Assembly (NCBI RefSeq): GCF_000716785.1
Contig: NZ_JNYY01000005.1
Location: 248,001-312,000, forward strand
DNA: 64,000 nt
Origin: Amycolatopsis vancoresmycina
GTDB taxonomy: Bacteria; Actinomycetota; Actinomycetes; Mycobacteriales; Pseudonocardiaceae
Direction: 5' to 3'
Shown: positions 1-7,566 of the stretch, piece after piece
Position numbering within the stretch: position 1 is the stretch's first letter
How the letters are laid out: each line of letters starts with the position of its first letter
Position numbers and translations under genes: made by a program
Notes under the pieces: generated by a model
The model's database searches: none
What the model saw: the letters and a program-made list of their open reading frames with translations, nothing else
Told to the model about the DNA's origin: nothing

Positions 1-2
1 TG

Positions 3-74
3 GGCTGGTACCACCGCACCGACCTCGGTTTCGCGGGTCGCCGTCCGCTGAAAACCACTGGCCGGCCCGGTTAG
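3..74 (+). CDS. possible C-terminal tail of a gene truncated by the window edge
   Basis: One frame is open from the window start and ends with WYHRTDLGFAGRRPLKTTG-type sequence at a TAG (72-74), just before the methyltransferase start. The composition is that of a plausible protein C-terminus, but only about 23 residues are visible, so neither the product nor the reality of the gene can be shown. A second frame also stops nearby, so this is a weak call. Confidence 0.3.
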   Translation, partial: GWYHRTDLGFAGRRPLKTTGRPG

Positions 75-80
75 GTTGGG

Positions 81-698
81 TTGGTGAGCGACGAATCCCG
101 GGCCGCGTTCTTCGACACCACGGCGGAGCACTACGACGACGACACGTTCCACGCCTCGGTGGCCTCCGCGCTGGTCGAACCCCTGCCGCCCGGCCCCGGC
201 CTCGTGCTGGACGTCGCCACGGGGACCGGCTTCGCGGCGTACGCGGCGTTGCGGCTGAAGCCGACGCGCGTCCTGGCTGTCGATTTGTCGCCGGCGATGG
301 TCGCGCGGGCGGAGGCCAAGGCGGACCTCGATCCCGAGCGGCGAATCGAGTGGCGCGTCGGGCCGGCGGTGCCGATGCCGGCCGAGGACCACTCGGCCGA
401 CGTCGTGTTGTGCGCGTCTTCGCTGCATTTCCTGGGCGCTGTCGCGTTCGAGGACTGGCTGCGCGTGCTGAAGCCCGGCGGGCGGCTGGCGTTCTCGGTG
501 GTGTCCGGAGCGCGGTTCAAGCCGTCGGGCGCGTTCGCCGAGTACGTGCCGAAGGACCTCACGTTCCCGACCGACGAAGCCGAGGCGGCGGCGCTGGCGA
601 AGGACTTCACCGACGTGTCGGCCCGGACCTTCACCCTCGACGACGGCGAACGCGTCCGGAGCGTCTTCGTGGTGCACGCGAGCTCACCGGTGCAGTGA
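81..698 (+). CDS. SAM-dependent methyltransferase, class I
   Basis: A 205-residue class I methyltransferase. Motif I (LVLDVATGTGFAAYAAL) lies near residues 41-57, followed by an acidic strand end (VLAVDLSP) and the post-motif segment LRVLKPGGRLAFSVV typical of methyltransferase domain 11/25 proteins. The substrate cannot be inferred; such proteins methylate small molecules, lipids or cofactors in the cytoplasm. The start is GTG at 81. The last 15 bases overlap the convergent DUF2000 gene. No transporter or biosynthetic partner sits beside it. Confidence 0.85.
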   Translation: MVSDESRAAFFDTTAEHYDDDTFHASVASALVEPLPPGPGLVLDVATGTGFAAYAALRLKPTRVLAVDLSPAMVARAEAKADLDPERRIEWRVGPAVPMPAEDHSADVVLCASSLHFLGAVAFEDWLRVLKPGGRLAFSVVSGARFKPSGAFAEYVPKDLTFPTDEAEAAALAKDFTDVSARTFTLDDGERVRSVFVVHASSPVQ

Positions 699-1097
699 CG
701 CCCCCTTGAGGATCTTGTCGACGGCGTTCTTCGGCCCGTGCACCGCGAGCCCGGCCAACGCCAGCTTCTCCCCCGGAACCGCGCGCACCGCCGCCCGGTT
801 GTCGGCGTCGTTGCCGGTGTGGAACAGCTCGTCGGTGAAGATCGAGAACCGCAGCCCGCGGCCGAGGGCGCGCGTGTGCGCCGCGGTCAGGACGTCGGCG
901 GTGCCGGAAAAGACCAGCACCGGCTGGCCGAACATCGGCAGGTACCCGGTGCCGTCGGCGTCGGCGTAGGGCTCGCCCATCAGCTCGGGCGTCACGTGGG
1001 CGATCCCGCTCACCAGGAACGCGGTGACGTTCAGCCGCTGCCAGGACGCCAGGTCGTCGCGGAGCAGGACGGCGATCTTCGTGTCGAAGGAACTCAT
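684..1097 (-). CDS. DUF2000 family protein
   Basis: A 137-residue protein matching the DUF2000 pattern: KIAVLLRDDLASWQRLNVTA at the N-terminus, then a segment with YLPMFGQPVLVF, and a C-terminal region ending in NAVDKILKG. DUF2000 proteins are small cytosolic proteins of unknown biochemistry, structurally related to peptidyl-tRNA hydrolase 2-like folds. ATG at 1097 is preferred over an upstream in-frame GTG at 1106. It diverges from the AraC regulator starting at 1148, with about 50 bp between them. That arrangement is common for DUF2000 genes and suggests the regulator controls it. Confidence 0.8.
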   Translation of the reverse strand: MSSFDTKIAVLLRDDLASWQRLNVTAFLVSGIAHVTPELMGEPYADADGTGYLPMFGQPVLVFSGTADVLTAAHTRALGRGLRFSIFTDELFHTGNDADNRAAVRAVPGEKLALAGLAVHGPKNAVDKILKGASLHR

Positions 1098-1147
1098 GCC
1101 GGTCACGATCGCGCGGCCACGACGTCGCCGTCTTGTACGTTCTTGAC

Positions 1148-1924
1148 ATGGCGGACGTCGAAGCCTGGCGACCGGCGGTCCCGGGGATCGCCGAGGTCTT
1201 CCACGCGCGCTTCACCACGCACGCCTACCCGCTCCACACGCACGACACGTGGACGCTGCTGATCGTCGACGACGGCGTCATCCGCTACGACCTCGACCGC
1301 CACCACCACGGCGCGCTCGGCCCGGCGGTGACGCTGCTGCCCCCGAACGTCGCCCACGACGGGCGCGCCGCGACCAGCCACGGCTTCCGCAAGCGCGTGC
1401 TCTACCTGGACACATCGGTGCTGGGCGAGGACCTCATCGGCGCGGCGGTCGACCGGCCCAGCGTCGCCGACGGCCTCCTGCGCACCCGGATCCACCAGCT
1501 CCACGAGTCCCTCACCGAGCCGGGTGACGCGCTCGAAGCCGAGAGCCGGCTGGTGCTGGTCGCCGACCGCCTGCGCACCCACCTCGGCCACCCGGCGGCG
1601 CACCCGCCGAAGCGCGGCCTCGCCGACGACCTCCGCGACCTCCTCGACGCGCGCCTGCCGGAAGCGGTGACGCTGGCCGAAGCGGGCGAGACACTCGGCG
1701 CGCACCCGGCTTACCTCGTGCGCTGCTTCGGGGCACGGTTCGGCCTGCCGCCGCACCGCTACCTGACGGGCCGCCGGGTGGACCGCGCCCGCCGCCTCCT
1801 GCTCGACGGCGCCCCGGCCGCCGAGGTAGCGGCGGCCACCGGGTTCACCGACCAGGCCCACCTGACCAGGCACTTCAAGCGCTACCTCGGCACGACGCCG
1901 TCGCGCTACCCGAAAACCCGGTGA
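1148..1924 (+). CDS. AraC family transcriptional regulator
   Basis: A 258-residue regulator. The N-terminal cupin-like sensor domain carries HARFTTHAYPLHTHDTWTL, the His-rich AraC effector fold. The C-terminal AraC DNA-binding domain has two helix-turn-helix motifs: VTLAEAGETLGAHPAYLVRCF and EVAAATGFTDQAHLTRHFKR, the latter ending in GTTPSRY. ATG at 1148 is favoured over a TTG five codons upstream because it places the start after the divergent promoter space. The likely target is the adjacent divergent DUF2000 gene, or the membrane protein 21 bp downstream. Confidence 0.9.
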   Translation: MADVEAWRPAVPGIAEVFHARFTTHAYPLHTHDTWTLLIVDDGVIRYDLDRHHHGALGPAVTLLPPNVAHDGRAATSHGFRKRVLYLDTSVLGEDLIGAAVDRPSVADGLLRTRIHQLHESLTEPGDALEAESRLVLVADRLRTHLGHPAAHPPKRGLADDLRDLLDARLPEAVTLAEAGETLGAHPAYLVRCFGARFGLPPHRYLTGRRVDRARRLLLDGAPAAEVAAATGFTDQAHLTRHFKRYLGTTPSRYPKTR

Positions 1925-1945
1925 CGACGTCGTTACGATCCGGGC

Positions 1946-2500
1946 ATGGGGTTCCTCGCCAGGATCGGCGGCCTGCGGTTCGCGGTCACCGTCCTCACCG
2001 GCATGACCGCGCTCCAGATGGCGCTGATCGCGTTCGGCAACATCACCGACTTCGGCACGAACCAGGCGTTCGTGCAGCACGTGCTCGCGATGGACACGAC
2101 GTTCAAGTCACCGGACATGATGTGGCGCGCGATCACCAGCCCAGCCCTGCAGAACGCGGCGTACGTGGTGATCATCGCGTGGGAGACGCTGACGGCGCTG
2201 GTGCTGATCGCGGCGTTCGTGGCGTGGCTCCGCGGCAGCCCTTCGGGCCGGCGGCTTTCGACACTCGGCTGGGTGATGTGGGTACTGCTGTTCGGCGCCG
2301 GGTTCATCGCCATCGGCGGCGAGTGGTTCCAGATGTGGCAGTCGGACAAGTGGAACGGGCTGCAGCCGGCGTTGCAGAACTTTCTGATCGCGACGGTCGC
2401 GCTGGTCATCGCCCACCTGCCGGCGGTTCAAGGAGCTTCCGGCGCTACTAGCAGGGCCCACTCGCCGGGCGCGGAGCGCGGAGCCGGTGAAAGCGAGTAG
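1946..2500 (+). CDS. DUF2165-type small integral membrane protein
   Basis: A 184-residue protein with four predicted membrane segments (about residues 9-29, 70-92, 108-128 and 140-160) separated by short loops. The loop ITDFGTNQAFVQHVLAMDTT and the segment GGEWFQMWQSDKWNGLQPA are typical of the DUF2165 family of unknown function. ATG at 1946 lies 21 bp after the AraC regulator, suggesting co-transcription. The last 25 residues are not membrane-like and overlap the convergent pentapeptide gene by 73 bp, so the true C-terminus is unusual or extended relative to relatives. Confidence 0.7.
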   Translation: MGFLARIGGLRFAVTVLTGMTALQMALIAFGNITDFGTNQAFVQHVLAMDTTFKSPDMMWRAITSPALQNAAYVVIIAWETLTALVLIAAFVAWLRGSPSGRRLSTLGWVMWVLLFGAGFIAIGGEWFQMWQSDKWNGLQPALQNFLIATVALVIAHLPAVQGASGATSRAHSPGAERGAGESE

Positions 2501-3759
2501 CCGTCGGGCCATTCGTGGTCGCCCTCAGTTTCGCGGAGGTCGAGGCGCGCCCACGCACCATCTACTTCGGGTAGATCGTCGCGGAACTTGGCTCCGGGGA
2601 ACTTCACGGCACCGCCGAACTCAGCGCCCAGGAACATGGTCGATCCAGCGAATTTTGCGGCGTGGAAGTAGGACGACCCGCCCAGCCTGGCATCCATCAT
2701 CTCGACGCCGTTCGCGAAAACCGTGCCCATGAACGACACGGTGCTGCCGACTTGCATGGCGTTGAAGATCCCGTCGGAGCTGAATACAGCTCCCGAGAAA
2801 TGCGCGTCTTCCTCGCAGTGCGCCCCCGTGAAGTCAGCAGAGCCGTCGAAGTGGGTGCCGATGAAGATCGCCCGCTCGAACTTCGCTCGTTCGAAGGAAG
2901 CATGTCCGTGGAAAACTGCCTCGGCAAATTCGGAATAGCCGACCATCCGCGCCTCGTCGAAAAACGCGTCGCCGAGAAATGTCGTCCCCCGGCAGCTGGG
3001 CCCACCCAGGAAAGTCACCCGCTCGAACCGGGCCCGATCGACCCGGCACGAGCGCAGATCGAAGTCGATCAGGGTCGCCTCGCGGAGATCAAGGGCGATG
3101 CCTGGCCAATAGGTGGCGACCGGCTCGTCGGGGTCAGGACCCGGATGGAGGTGCCTGGACAGCACGGCCTGAACCGTCAGCCGGACCTCACGCTCGCGGA
3201 GCAGTTCGTGGGCATCGACGGAAACCGTGCGTCCCGGCGGGCGGATCCCGGTTCGCGCCAGGGGTCGGTGCACGCCCGGTCGGGGTGATGGCGGCTGCGG
3301 TGGTGTGTAGGGCGTTCGCAGATACGCGCAGAGGACGTCGACCACGGCCTGCCGGTGCTCTGGGTTGTTTTGCGCCACCCGTTCCAGGCCGTAGACACCG
3401 CCGTGACGCACTGGCGGCTTGTCCGAACCGAGTTGCTCGATCGCCTTCAGGTACAGCTCGGTCAGCCGCCGTTCCGCGGCGTCGTGCCGCTGGTCGGCCG
3501 CCGCGCGCTCGGTCGACCACTGACGGCGGGCGGTGAGGACGAGGGCTGCCACCCCGCCGGTGCCTGCCCCGATGGTGAAGCCCGTCTTCACGAGGTCGAG
3601 TCTGTCGCCCGGGTCGTGCACATCCACCAACACCGCGAGCAGCACCAGCGCCAGGGCGGTCAGCAGGCCGATCGGCACCACGACGGCGACCGCTGTCCAC
3701 CACCAGGTACCGCCACGCGAGCGTATCCGCTCGATCGCGCGGCGCCGCGCTTTCTTCAT
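2428..3759 (-). CDS. membrane-anchored pentapeptide-repeat protein
   Basis: A 443-residue protein. Two hydrophobic segments (about residues 18-44 and 61-82) are followed by a basic/coiled linker (ERAAADQRHDAAERRLTELY) and a conserved cytosolic stretch reading QLGSDKPPVRHGGVYGLERV. The C-terminal third is a quadrilateral pentapeptide-repeat solenoid rich in A(D/N/H)F and F(x)GA steps, for example ASFERAKFERAIFIGTHFDG. This architecture is widespread in actinomycetes; its function is unknown and probably involves protein binding at the membrane face. ATG 3759 is chosen over an in-frame TTG immediately upstream. It converges with and overlaps the DUF2165 gene. Confidence 0.85.
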   Translation of the reverse strand: MKKARRRAIERIRSRGGTWWWTAVAVVVPIGLLTALALVLLAVLVDVHDPGDRLDLVKTGFTIGAGTGGVAALVLTARRQWSTERAAADQRHDAAERRLTELYLKAIEQLGSDKPPVRHGGVYGLERVAQNNPEHRQAVVDVLCAYLRTPYTPPQPPSPRPGVHRPLARTGIRPPGRTVSVDAHELLREREVRLTVQAVLSRHLHPGPDPDEPVATYWPGIALDLREATLIDFDLRSCRVDRARFERVTFLGGPSCRGTTFLGDAFFDEARMVGYSEFAEAVFHGHASFERAKFERAIFIGTHFDGSADFTGAHCEEDAHFSGAVFSSDGIFNAMQVGSTVSFMGTVFANGVEMMDARLGGSSYFHAAKFAGSTMFLGAEFGGAVKFPGAKFRDDLPEVDGAWARLDLRETEGDHEWPDGYSLSPAPRSAPGEWALLVAPEAP

Positions 3760-3769
3760 CAAAACCGTT

Positions 3770-4360
3770 CTACTGCGCTTTCGCCGCGGCCTTCGTGGCC
3801 TTCTTGAACGCCCGGACCTCCTGCAGCGTTTTAGGGCTCACGACGTCCGCGATTGAGCGGCGTGATCCGCGGTCCCCGTACGCGCCTGCTGCTTCGCGCC
3901 AGCCCTTGGGGTGGACGCCGTACTGCTTGCCCAGGAGCGCTAGGAAGATCTTTGCCTTCTGCTCGCCATAGCCCGGCAGGGCCTTCAGGCGTTTCAGCAC
4001 CTCCGGGCCATCTGGCTTGGGGCGGCCAGATGTCCAGATGGCCGTTGCGTCGCCATCGTAGTTCTCCACAATGTGCTGGCAGAGGCCGTACACACGGCGG
4101 GCCATCGAACCGCCGTAACGGTGGATCGCCGGCGGTGTCACACACAGCTGAACGAACTCCTCGATGTCCGCCTCGGCGATCTTGCGGACGTCGAAGCCGT
4201 CCATTCGGTCGGCGATCTTCCGCGGCCCGATGAAGGCGACCTCCATCGGAATCTGCTGGTCGAGCAGCATGCCGACGAGCAGCGCAACCGGGTCCTCGCT
4301 GAGCAGCCGGTCGGCCGCTTCTTCGCCGGTCAGGTGCAGTTCACGCGTCATGCGCGCCAT
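3770..4360 (-). CDS. HhH-GPD-type base-excision DNA repair protein
   Basis: A 196-residue protein with the helix-hairpin-helix signature LKALPGYGEQKAKIFLALLG followed by QYGVHPKGW. The N-terminus (MARMTRELHLTGEEAADRL, then DPVALLVGMLLDQQIPMEVA) is characteristic of a small actinobacterial HhH-GPD family annotated as base-excision repair proteins. The catalytic aspartate normally found in the GPD region is not obvious to me, so glycosylase activity is inferred only from the fold. A second ATG three codons in (4351) is possible. It ends 10 bp before the pentapeptide gene start on the same strand, suggesting a shared transcript. Confidence 0.8.
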   Translation of the reverse strand: MARMTRELHLTGEEAADRLLSEDPVALLVGMLLDQQIPMEVAFIGPRKIADRMDGFDVRKIAEADIEEFVQLCVTPPAIHRYGGSMARRVYGLCQHIVENYDGDATAIWTSGRPKPDGPEVLKRLKALPGYGEQKAKIFLALLGKQYGVHPKGWREAAGAYGDRGSRRSIADVVSPKTLQEVRAFKKATKAAAKAQ

Positions 4361-4400
4361 CTTCGCAGGCCGCGCCGCCGCCGGGGACCTCCGGGAGTGC

Positions 4401-4961
4401 TCAGCGCACCCAGACGCGCAGCGGGCCGAGCGCCGAGGCGCCGTGGTCCAAGGCGATCCGCAGTGCGTCGCCGTGCTCGTAGCCGGCCACCGGCAGGCCC
4501 GGGAACGCCGCCGCCACCGCCGCCACCGCGCCCGGCCAGGCGCGGGCCGGTCCCGAGAAGTTGGACAGCCCCACCACGTCGTCGCCGCGGTGGGCGACGA
4601 CCTGCGCCGGGCCGCTGGACAGCACCGCCACCGAGTCGTCCCGCGGGAAGGCATGGCCGGTCACCCGCCGCCAGCCCGGCTCCGGGACGCCCGGGCCGCA
4701 CGCGATCCACGTCGCTTCGAAGAGCACCGAGAAGCCCGGCAGGTCCAACGTCGCGAAGCTGTCCTTCACCGAGCACCCCGCCGACCCGTCGACGAACGGC
4801 AGGACGTCGGCCGCCGTCGCGGCCGGGGTCAGGGTCACCGCGTCCGGGTAGTACTCGGGCGTCCGGGACGGCGATGTCCACGCCCGGGAGCCGAACACCC
4901 CGCCGCACACCAGATCGCACCACGCCGCGTTCTCCGCGACCGTCCACTCGAGACGCGTCAC
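4401..4961 (-). CDS. conserved hypothetical protein coupled to a TrmH-like methyltransferase
   Basis: A 186-residue protein I do not recognise by family name. It contains ENAAWCDLVCGGVFGSRAW near the N-terminus, WRRVTGHAFPRDDSVAVLS in the middle, and AFPGLPVAGYEHGDALRIAL near the end. The layout suggests a compact domain that may resemble an N-acetyltransferase-like fold, but no acetyl-CoA motif can be read. Its GTG start overlaps the stop of the upstream RNA methyltransferase by 4 bases (GTGA), showing translational coupling and an operon. Confidence 0.65.
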   Translation of the reverse strand: MTRLEWTVAENAAWCDLVCGGVFGSRAWTSPSRTPEYYPDAVTLTPAATAADVLPFVDGSAGCSVKDSFATLDLPGFSVLFEATWIACGPGVPEPGWRRVTGHAFPRDDSVAVLSSGPAQVVAHRGDDVVGLSNFSGPARAWPGAVAAVAAAFPGLPVAGYEHGDALRIALDHGASALGPLRVWVR

Positions 4962-5476
4962 AGCAGGCCCGCCAGCTTGTACAGCACGAGACTGCCCGCC
5001 ACCGCGACGTTCAGGCTCGCCCCGGTGCCGACCATCGGGATTTCGACCACGCTGTCGAGCAGGTCGAGGGCCTCCGGCGGGATCCCGGTCTGCTCGTGGC
5101 CGAGCACGGCGATCGTGCGGCCCCGGGCGGCGGGCAGGTCGGCCAGCCGGACGGCTTCCTCGGCCAGCTCGACGCCGACCACCTTCGTGCCCGCCGCGCG
5201 CTCGCGCGCCAGCCAGCCCGGTGGGTCGTGCACCCAGTGGACGCAGGCCGGACGCCGCAACGTGTTTCCCCTCCGCAACGCTTCGGGCACCCACGGGAAC
5301 CGCGGCACGGCGAGACACGCACCGACCGCGTCGCACGTGCGCAGGAGGGTGCCGAGGTTCGCGCCGTGCATCGGCCACAGCGGGGCGGCCACCAGGTGGC
5401 CCCAACAGGGATGTGCCTTGCTGCGCCGGGACTTCCGCAACTCGCCTGGCGTGCGGACCCGGACCGAAGGGCTCAC
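4958..5476 (-). CDS. TrmH/SpoU family RNA methyltransferase
   Basis: A protein of about 172 residues carrying SPOUT/TrmH signatures: MHGANLGTLLRTCDAVG (motif 1), GRTIAVLGHEQTGIPPEAL (motif 2, part of the knotted SAM site) and IPMVGTGASLNVAVAGSLVLY (motif 3). Such enzymes 2'-O-methylate ribose in tRNA or rRNA; the substrate is not predictable here. The start is uncertain: GTG at 5476 gives a family-like length, while the frame remains open to 5590. The upstream part would run into the promoter of the divergent DUF1918 gene. Confidence 0.75.
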   Translation of the reverse strand: MSPSVRVRTPGELRKSRRSKAHPCWGHLVAAPLWPMHGANLGTLLRTCDAVGACLAVPRFPWVPEALRRGNTLRRPACVHWVHDPPGWLARERAAGTKVVGVELAEEAVRLADLPAARGRTIAVLGHEQTGIPPEALDLLDSVVEIPMVGTGASLNVAVAGSLVLYKLAGLL

Positions 5477-5588
5477 CGGCGCCGAGGCGCGGCGCCTCCG
5501 ATTTCGTTGATCACGTCCCGATTCTAACCCGTTCGCGGGGTCCACGGGCGGAGTTTCCGCTCCTACCCTGGACACGGAGGTGAAGCCC

Positions 5589-5777
5589 ATGCACGCAGGA
5601 GTAGGAGACGAAATCCAGGTGCACGGCCGGACGGTGGGGTCGGCCGAGCAGCGCGGCGAGATCCTCGAAGTCCGCGGGCCCGACGGTGCCCCGCCCTACC
5701 TGGTGCGGTTCGCCGACGGGCACGAGGGGCTCGTCTACCCCGGGCCCGACTGCGAAGTCCAGACCCACGCCGACTAG
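5589..5777 (+). CDS. DUF1918 domain protein
   Basis: A 62-residue protein that is almost entirely one DUF1918 domain: MHAGVGDEIQVHGRTVG, then RGEILEVRGPDGAPPYLVRF and DGHEGLVYPGPDC. The fold is a small SH3-like barrel of unknown function found mostly in actinobacteria. ATG 5589 is decided by the strong ribosome binding site GGAGGTGA at 5576-5583, five bases upstream. A GTG inside that site is rejected as the start. It converges with the MFS gene and overlaps it by four bases. Confidence 0.85.
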   Translation: MHAGVGDEIQVHGRTVGSAEQRGEILEVRGPDGAPPYLVRFADGHEGLVYPGPDCEVQTHAD

Positions 5778-6949
5778 ACGGCGACCGGTTCCCGAGACTC
5801 GCGGACGCGCCCCCACGCCGAGCCCACCAGCAGCAGCGCGACGAGGGTGAGCGCGGCCGCGACCTCGGGCAGCAGCAGCGGCCCGCCCGAAGCGAGCACC
5901 GCGCCGCCGACCACGCCGGACAGGCCGACGCCGAGGTAGATCGCGGACGCGTTGAGCGAGAGCACCAGGCCGGCGTGGCCCGGCGACAGCTCGATCAGGC
6001 GGTGCTGCACCGGCGGGTTGAACGACCACGTCGCCAGGCCCCACACGAACAGCGAGATCCCGGCCGCGACCGGTGTCACGGTCGTCAGCGGCAGCAACGC
6101 CATCACGGCGGTGATCGCCACGGTGACCACCAGCAGCGGGGCCCGCGAGCCCCAGCGGTCGGTCGCGCGGCCGCCCGCGAAGTTGCCGATCGCGCCGCCG
6201 ACGCCGTAGCAGAAGAGCAGCACCGTGACCGTCGTGCCGTGCACGCCGGCCGTCGCGGCCAGCAGCGGTGACACGAACGTGTACACCATGAACGCGGCGA
6301 GGCAGGCGAGCACCGTCGTGGCCAGCATGACGAGCACCCGCGGGTCGCGGCCCGCGGCGAACCGCTCGGCCAGCCCCACCCGCGGGGGCGCCGCGACCGT
6401 CGGCAGCGCGAGCCGCACGGCCACCGCGCTCGCCAGCGAGAACGCGGCGACCAGCGCGAACGCCGTCCGGTAGCCGAGGTGCTGGGAAATGAGGCTGCCC
6501 AGCGGGACGCCGAAGATGAGCGCGACCGTCAGCCCGCCGAACACCATCGCGACCGCGCGGCCCCGGCGTTCGGGCGCGGTGAGCTCGGCCGCCACGGCGC
6601 TGGCCGCCGGCGTGAACACCGCGGCGCCGACCGCGGTCACCACCCGGGCCACCAGGAGGGAGCCGTAGCCGGGCGCGAGCGCGGCGAACAGGTTGCCGGC
6701 GCCGGTGACGGCGAGCGCCGCGACCAGCAGCGTCCGGCGTTCCCAGGTGCCGGTGGCGGCGGCGAACAGCGGCGAGCCGACCGCGTAGGCGATGGCGAAC
6801 GCGGTGACGAGCTGCGCGGCGGCCGTCGCCGAGACGTGCAGCTCACCGGTCAGCGCGGGCAGCAGCCCGGCGACGATGTAGCCGCTGGTCCCGACGCCGA
6901 AGGCGCCGAACGCGAGGACCGAGATCCTCGAAGGAGCAGGTGCGGACAT
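5774..6949 (-). CDS. MFS transporter, DHA1 drug-efflux type
   Basis: A 391-residue major facilitator with about twelve membrane segments. It begins MSAPAPSRISVLAFGAFGVG, and segment 1 continues with SGYIVAGLLPALTGEL, as in AraJ/YdhP-type sugar or drug efflux proteins. The motif-A region is degenerate (AAATGTWERRTLL), and a second-half copy GGRATDRWGSRAPLL is present. It probably exports a small toxic compound. It diverges from the ArsR-type regulator at 7059 with inverted repeats between them, so repression by that regulator is likely. ATG 6949 is chosen; the frame stays open further upstream but only through the regulator region. Confidence 0.85.
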   Translation of the reverse strand: MSAPAPSRISVLAFGAFGVGTSGYIVAGLLPALTGELHVSATAAAQLVTAFAIAYAVGSPLFAAATGTWERRTLLVAALAVTGAGNLFAALAPGYGSLLVARVVTAVGAAVFTPAASAVAAELTAPERRGRAVAMVFGGLTVALIFGVPLGSLISQHLGYRTAFALVAAFSLASAVAVRLALPTVAAPPRVGLAERFAAGRDPRVLVMLATTVLACLAAFMVYTFVSPLLAATAGVHGTTVTVLLFCYGVGGAIGNFAGGRATDRWGSRAPLLVVTVAITAVMALLPLTTVTPVAAGISLFVWGLATWSFNPPVQHRLIELSPGHAGLVLSLNASAIYLGVGLSGVVGGAVLASGGPLLLPEVAAALTLVALLLVGSAWGRVRESREPVAV

Positions 6950-6982
6950 GGGCTGGGCCCCCAAGCGAAGCAGGGATAAGTT

Positions 6983-7020
6983 CGACGAACGTCGTAGTTC
7001 GACAGTCACCGTACTACGAC
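6983..7020. promoter_or_regulatory. candidate operators between the MFS and ArsR-type genes
   Basis: The 109-bp divergent intergenic region holds a short inverted repeat CGACG-AA-CGTCG (6983-6994) and a perfect 8-bp inverted repeat, GTCGTAGT (6991-6998) and ACTACGAC (7013-7020), with a 14-bp spacer. A further half-site-like GTCGTAC lies next to the regulator start. These are good candidates for binding sites of the ArsR-type regulator, which would link control of both genes. This is inference from symmetry alone. Confidence 0.5.
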
Positions 7021-7058
7021 TCGGCCCGCAATTTCGACCGGCGTCGTACAATGGGCCC

Positions 7059-7382
7059 ATGGCCAAGACCGACACGCTGCCCCCGATCGCCCACCCGGCC
7101 CGGGAGGAGATCACCGTCGAAGGCGTGCTCCGCGCCCTCGCCGACCCCGTGCGGCTGGCCATCGTCCGGCAGCTCGCGGGCACCGAGCAGGAAATCGCGT
7201 GCGGCGGCCTCACCGTGCCGGTGACCAAGTCCACACTCACCCACCACCTGAGCATCCTGCGCCAGGCCGGCGTCGTCGCCGGCCGCCAGGAGGGCACCAC
7301 CCGGTTCAACTCGTTGCGCCGCAACGATCTCGACGCCCTGTTCCCGGGCCTGCTGAACGGCGTACTGGCCGCTCAGCGCTGA
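7059..7382 (+). CDS. ArsR family winged-helix transcriptional regulator
   Basis: A 107-residue winged-helix protein. The segment EGVLRALADPVRLAIVRQLAG is the ArsR-family helix 1-2 signature, and STLTHHLSILRQAGVVAGRQ is the recognition helix followed by the wing (EGTTRFNSLRRNDLDALFPG). No metal-binding CxC in the recognition helix is seen; the single cysteine (IACGG) sits in the loop before it. It is therefore more likely an organic-ligand or redox sensor than a metal sensor. It diverges from an MFS transporter, the expected regulatory target. Confidence 0.85.
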   Translation: MAKTDTLPPIAHPAREEITVEGVLRALADPVRLAIVRQLAGTEQEIACGGLTVPVTKSTLTHHLSILRQAGVVAGRQEGTTRFNSLRRNDLDALFPGLLNGVLAAQR

Positions 7383-7566
7383 TCACCGCGTTACGGTGTG
7401 GATCGTCACCCGATATCGGGATGACAACCGGCCCCCTCGCTTGTTGGACTGGGCGTAGGCAGCTCACGGCGCTGGGGCCGATCGGCTGTCTTTATTTATG
7501 CCCACCTACTGAACCGATCCAGAGATCTAGGCTCAGTAATCGTTTACCCACCCTGGAAGGAGTGCC

